DNA from: an uncultured Selenomonadaceae bacterium
GTDB lineage: Bacteria > Bacillota > Negativicutes > Selenomonadales > Selenomonadaceae
Assembly: GCA_905236325.1 (NCBI GenBank)
Contig: CAJOPJ010000071.1
Location: 1 to 7,137, forward strand
Direction: 5' to 3'
Length of the DNA: 7,137 bases
Position numbers and translations under genes: made by a program. This document shows, in pieces, positions 5,266-7,137 of the stretch (position 1 is its first letter; each line of letters opens with the position of its first letter). Below the pieces are notes generated by a model. The model had not been told where the DNA came from. It saw only the letters and a program-made list of their open reading frames with translations, and made no database searches.

Positions 5266-6909
5266 ATGATACAAATTGAAAATTTAACAAAATCATTCGG
5301 CGAAAGAACAATTTTTTCAAATGTTAATTTTAAAATAGCTGACGGCGAAAAAATTGGAATTGTCGGCAAAAATGGAGCCGGAAAATCAACGCTGATAAAA
5401 ATTATGATCGGTCTTGAGGAATTTGACAGCGGAAATATTTTCGGACTGCGCAAGGAAGATATCGGCTATGCCGAACAGTTGCCAAATTTTAAATCTGAAA
5501 CTTTAATTTCGGAAGTTTTAACCGGCGAAATTCAGGATTTTCAAGCAAAAAAAATTTTATTTGGACTTGGATTTAATGACAATGACTTAAATAAAAATCC
5601 AAATCATTTCAGCGGCGGCGAAAAAGCTAAAATTTCTTTGGCAAAATCAATGCTTGATGAGCCGCGAATTTTAATTTTGGACGAACCGACAAATCACTTG
5701 GATATTTATGCAATTGATTTTTTGGAAGAATTTGTAAAAAACTATCGCGGAACAGTAATTGCAGTCACGCACGACAGACATTTTTTACAAAATTGTGTTG
5801 ATAAAATTTTGGATATTGAAAATGGAAATGCAACGCTTTATCCGGGAAATTATGAAAAATATTTTAAATTGAAAACTGAAAAATTTGAATTTGAATTGAA
5901 GGCGTATGAAAAACAGCAGGAAGAAATTGCAAAATTGGAAGATTTTGTCAGCCGAAATAAAGTCAGAGCCTCAACAGCAAAACGCGCCAGAAGTCGCCAA
6001 AATATTTTGGACAAAATGGAAAAATTAAAAAAACCGACAATTTCAGAAAAAATAAAAATAAAACTTGATGACGCAGCCGAATCAGCCGACAAAGTTTTGA
6101 TTTTAGAAAATATAAATTTCAAAAATGTAATAAAAAATTTCAATTTAGAAATTAAAAAAGGCGAAAAAATTGGCTTAATCGGTAAAAATGGCGTAGGAAA
6201 ATCAACTTTATTAAAAATAATTGTCGGCGAAATAAAAGCTGACAGCGGCGAAATAAAAATTGGAAATCGCGTTCAAATTGGCTATCTTTCGCAAGGTCAT
6301 GAAGATTTAAATAATAATTTCACTGCGATTGAAGAACTTGTTGAGGAATTTAAAATTCCTACAGAAAAAGCGCGTAGCGAACTTGCAAAATTGAATTTAG
6401 GCGCAGAAATTGTCGAAAAAAAATTTTCCGGAATGAGTGGCGGCGAAAAAACTCGCGTTGCATTGGCAAAATTGATTTTGCGCGGCGCAAATTTTTTAAT
6501 TCTTGATGAACCGACAAACCATCTTGATTTACCGGCGCGTGAATCAATTGAAACTGCGCTGAAAAATTTCACAGGCACTTTGTTAATCGTCACGCACGAC
6601 AGATATTTGCTTGACGAAGTTACAAGTCGCGTAATTGAATTTGTGCGCGAAGAAATTTTGCAAAATAAACCGGAAAAAAAATCTGAACCTGTAAAAAATT
6701 TTTCCACGCCAAAATTTCCACAAAAAAAATCTGCAATTCAAATTGAAAAATTGGAAGCGCAAATAAAAATGGCGGAAATGGAATTAAAAATGTTGGAACA
6801 TGAAATAAATTCCACTTCCGACGCAGAAAAACTTTCCGAACTGGCAAAGGCGCACGAAGATAAATTGCAGGAAATTGACAATTTTTATAAAATATTTCTT
6901 GAAAGTTGA
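5266..6909 (+). CDS. ABC-F family ATPase (compact, with C-terminal coiled coil)
   Basis: A soluble protein of 547 residues with two ABC ATPase domains in tandem and no membrane segments. Domain 1 has Walker A GKNGAGKST (34-42), signature SGGEK (116-120), Walker B ILILDE ending at Glu140, and switch His169. Domain 2 has Walker A GKNGVGKST (306-314), signature SGGEK (391-395), LILDE ending at Glu415, and His444. The charged helical linker between them (about 193-260) is typical of ABC-F proteins, which bind the ribosomal E site and adjust translation or relieve stalling; some members protect against antibiotics. After about residue 465 comes a charged tail and a predicted coiled coil (490-547). 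Only about 26 residues (78-103) connect the Q-loop region to the domain 1 GLGF segment, which is shorter than in YdiF-like relatives, so no arm insertion is expected. The start follows ruvA by 22 bases, with only a weak site (AAGGCGA) before the ATG. The subfamily is not assigned. Confidence 0.93.
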   Translation: MIQIENLTKSFGERTIFSNVNFKIADGEKIGIVGKNGAGKSTLIKIMIGLEEFDSGNIFGLRKEDIGYAEQLPNFKSETLISEVLTGEIQDFQAKKILFGLGFNDNDLNKNPNHFSGGEKAKISLAKSMLDEPRILILDEPTNHLDIYAIDFLEEFVKNYRGTVIAVTHDRHFLQNCVDKILDIENGNATLYPGNYEKYFKLKTEKFEFELKAYEKQQEEIAKLEDFVSRNKVRASTAKRARSRQNILDKMEKLKKPTISEKIKIKLDDAAESADKVLILENINFKNVIKNFNLEIKKGEKIGLIGKNGVGKSTLLKIIVGEIKADSGEIKIGNRVQIGYLSQGHEDLNNNFTAIEELVEEFKIPTEKARSELAKLNLGAEIVEKKFSGMSGGEKTRVALAKLILRGANFLILDEPTNHLDLPARESIETALKNFTGTLLIVTHDRYLLDEVTSRVIEFVREEILQNKPEKKSEPVKNFSTPKFPQKKSAIQIEKLEAQIKMAEMELKMLEHEINSTSDAEKLSELAKAHEDKLQEIDNFYKIFLES

Positions 6910-6910
6910 A

Positions 6911-6916
6911 AGGTGG
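6911..6916 (+). promoter_or_regulatory. Ribosome binding site of the lipoprotein gene
   Basis: AGGTGG lies 8 bases before the ATG at 6925 and only one base after the ABC-F stop. The spacing supports translation from the same transcript as the ABC-F gene. Confidence 0.75.
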
Positions 6917-6924
6917 TAAGAATT

Positions 6925-7137
6925 ATGAAAAAAATTTTTTTATTGGCAATTTTGATATTAAGTTTTGTAATTTCAGGTTGCGGCGAAAATATTGAAACAA
7001 CTCAATCCGGCAATTCAGGAAAAAAATTGCTGATTTACACCTCAATGAAAGAAAATTTAATCGGCGGAATTGTCGAAGGCTTTAAGAAAAAATATCCTGA
7101 CGTTGAAGTTGACTATCAGTCCGGCGGCGCAGGAAAA
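6925..7137 (+). CDS. Lipoprotein substrate-binding protein of an ABC transporter (5' part only)
   Basis: The first 71 residues of a gene that continues beyond the window. It begins MKKIFLLAILIL, a lipoprotein signal peptide whose lipobox VISGC places the lipidated Cys at 19. A short Ser/Gly/Thr-rich linker follows, then LLIYTSMKENLIGGIVEGF and KKYPDVEVDYQSGGAGK. This matches the N-terminal lobe of extracellular solute-binding proteins of the Fe3+/thiamine/phosphonate type (periplasmic binding protein type 2 fold; related members start LxIYTS followed by a GAG segment). The likely ligand, iron(III) being the first guess, cannot be decided from this part. It would sit in the cell envelope, bound to a membrane. 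The gene begins 15 bases after the ABC-F stop, with no promoter or terminator between. Transporter permease and ATPase genes are expected beyond the window edge. Confidence 0.85.
   Translation, partial: MKKIFLLAILILSFVISGCGENIETTQSGNSGKKLLIYTSMKENLIGGIVEGFKKKYPDVEVDYQSGGAGK

Noticed and set aside
1..7137. CRISPR array, insertion sequence, tRNA, rRNA or phage genes
   Set aside because: No regularly spaced direct repeats, transposase motifs, terminal inverted repeats or RNA-gene signatures were seen on either strand.

Overview
The window is AT-rich bacterial DNA with short intergenic gaps and strong GGAGG-type ribosome binding sites. It opens with the C-terminal end of a lipid A/lauroyl-type acyltransferase, so the cell probably has an outer membrane. 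The remaining genes (a class II-type EPSP synthase, a Firmicutes-like GH1 6-phospho-beta-glucosidase, a ruvC-ruvA pair and an ABC-F protein) and the Gram-positive style of the translation signals fit a diderm member of the Firmicutes such as Negativicutes. That placement is an inference; no rRNA or other phylogenetic marker was tested.

Layout. (1) Bases 1-1515, plus strand: the 3' end of the acyltransferase gene overlaps aroA by 4 bases (GTGA). (2) Bases 1516-2429, plus strand: a promoter region with two overlapping inverted repeats, then a DJ-1/PfpI (Hsp31-like) protein with an apparent signal peptide. (3) Bases 2443-2480: a bidirectional intrinsic terminator between convergent genes. (4) Bases 2500-3918, minus strand: a GH1 glycosidase, probably a 6-phospho-beta-glucosidase. 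(5) Bases 3919-4155: a divergent intergenic region with a promoter for each side and operator-like inverted repeats on the GH1 side. (6) Bases 4156-7137, plus strand: ruvC and ruvA overlap by 4 bases (ATGA), followed after 22 bases by an ABC-F ATPase and after 15 bases by a lipoprotein of the periplasmic binding protein type, which runs off the window.

Working together. RuvC and RuvA are two parts of the Holliday junction resolvasome; ruvB, the usual third member, is not next to them. The last two genes are so closely spaced that they may be co-transcribed with ruvCA, but their functions (ribosome-associated ATPase, solute capture) are not obviously related. The GH1 gene is monocistronic here, without a PTS or regulator beside it. 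The acyltransferase/aroA pair is a housekeeping arrangement.

This is mostly ordinary core-genome sequence. I saw no CRISPR array, mobile element, tRNA, rRNA or new multi-gene system. The points most worth a second look are the exported Hsp31-like protein with its palindromic promoter, the compact ABC-F protein, the missing ruvB, and the inverted repeats upstream of the GH1 gene.
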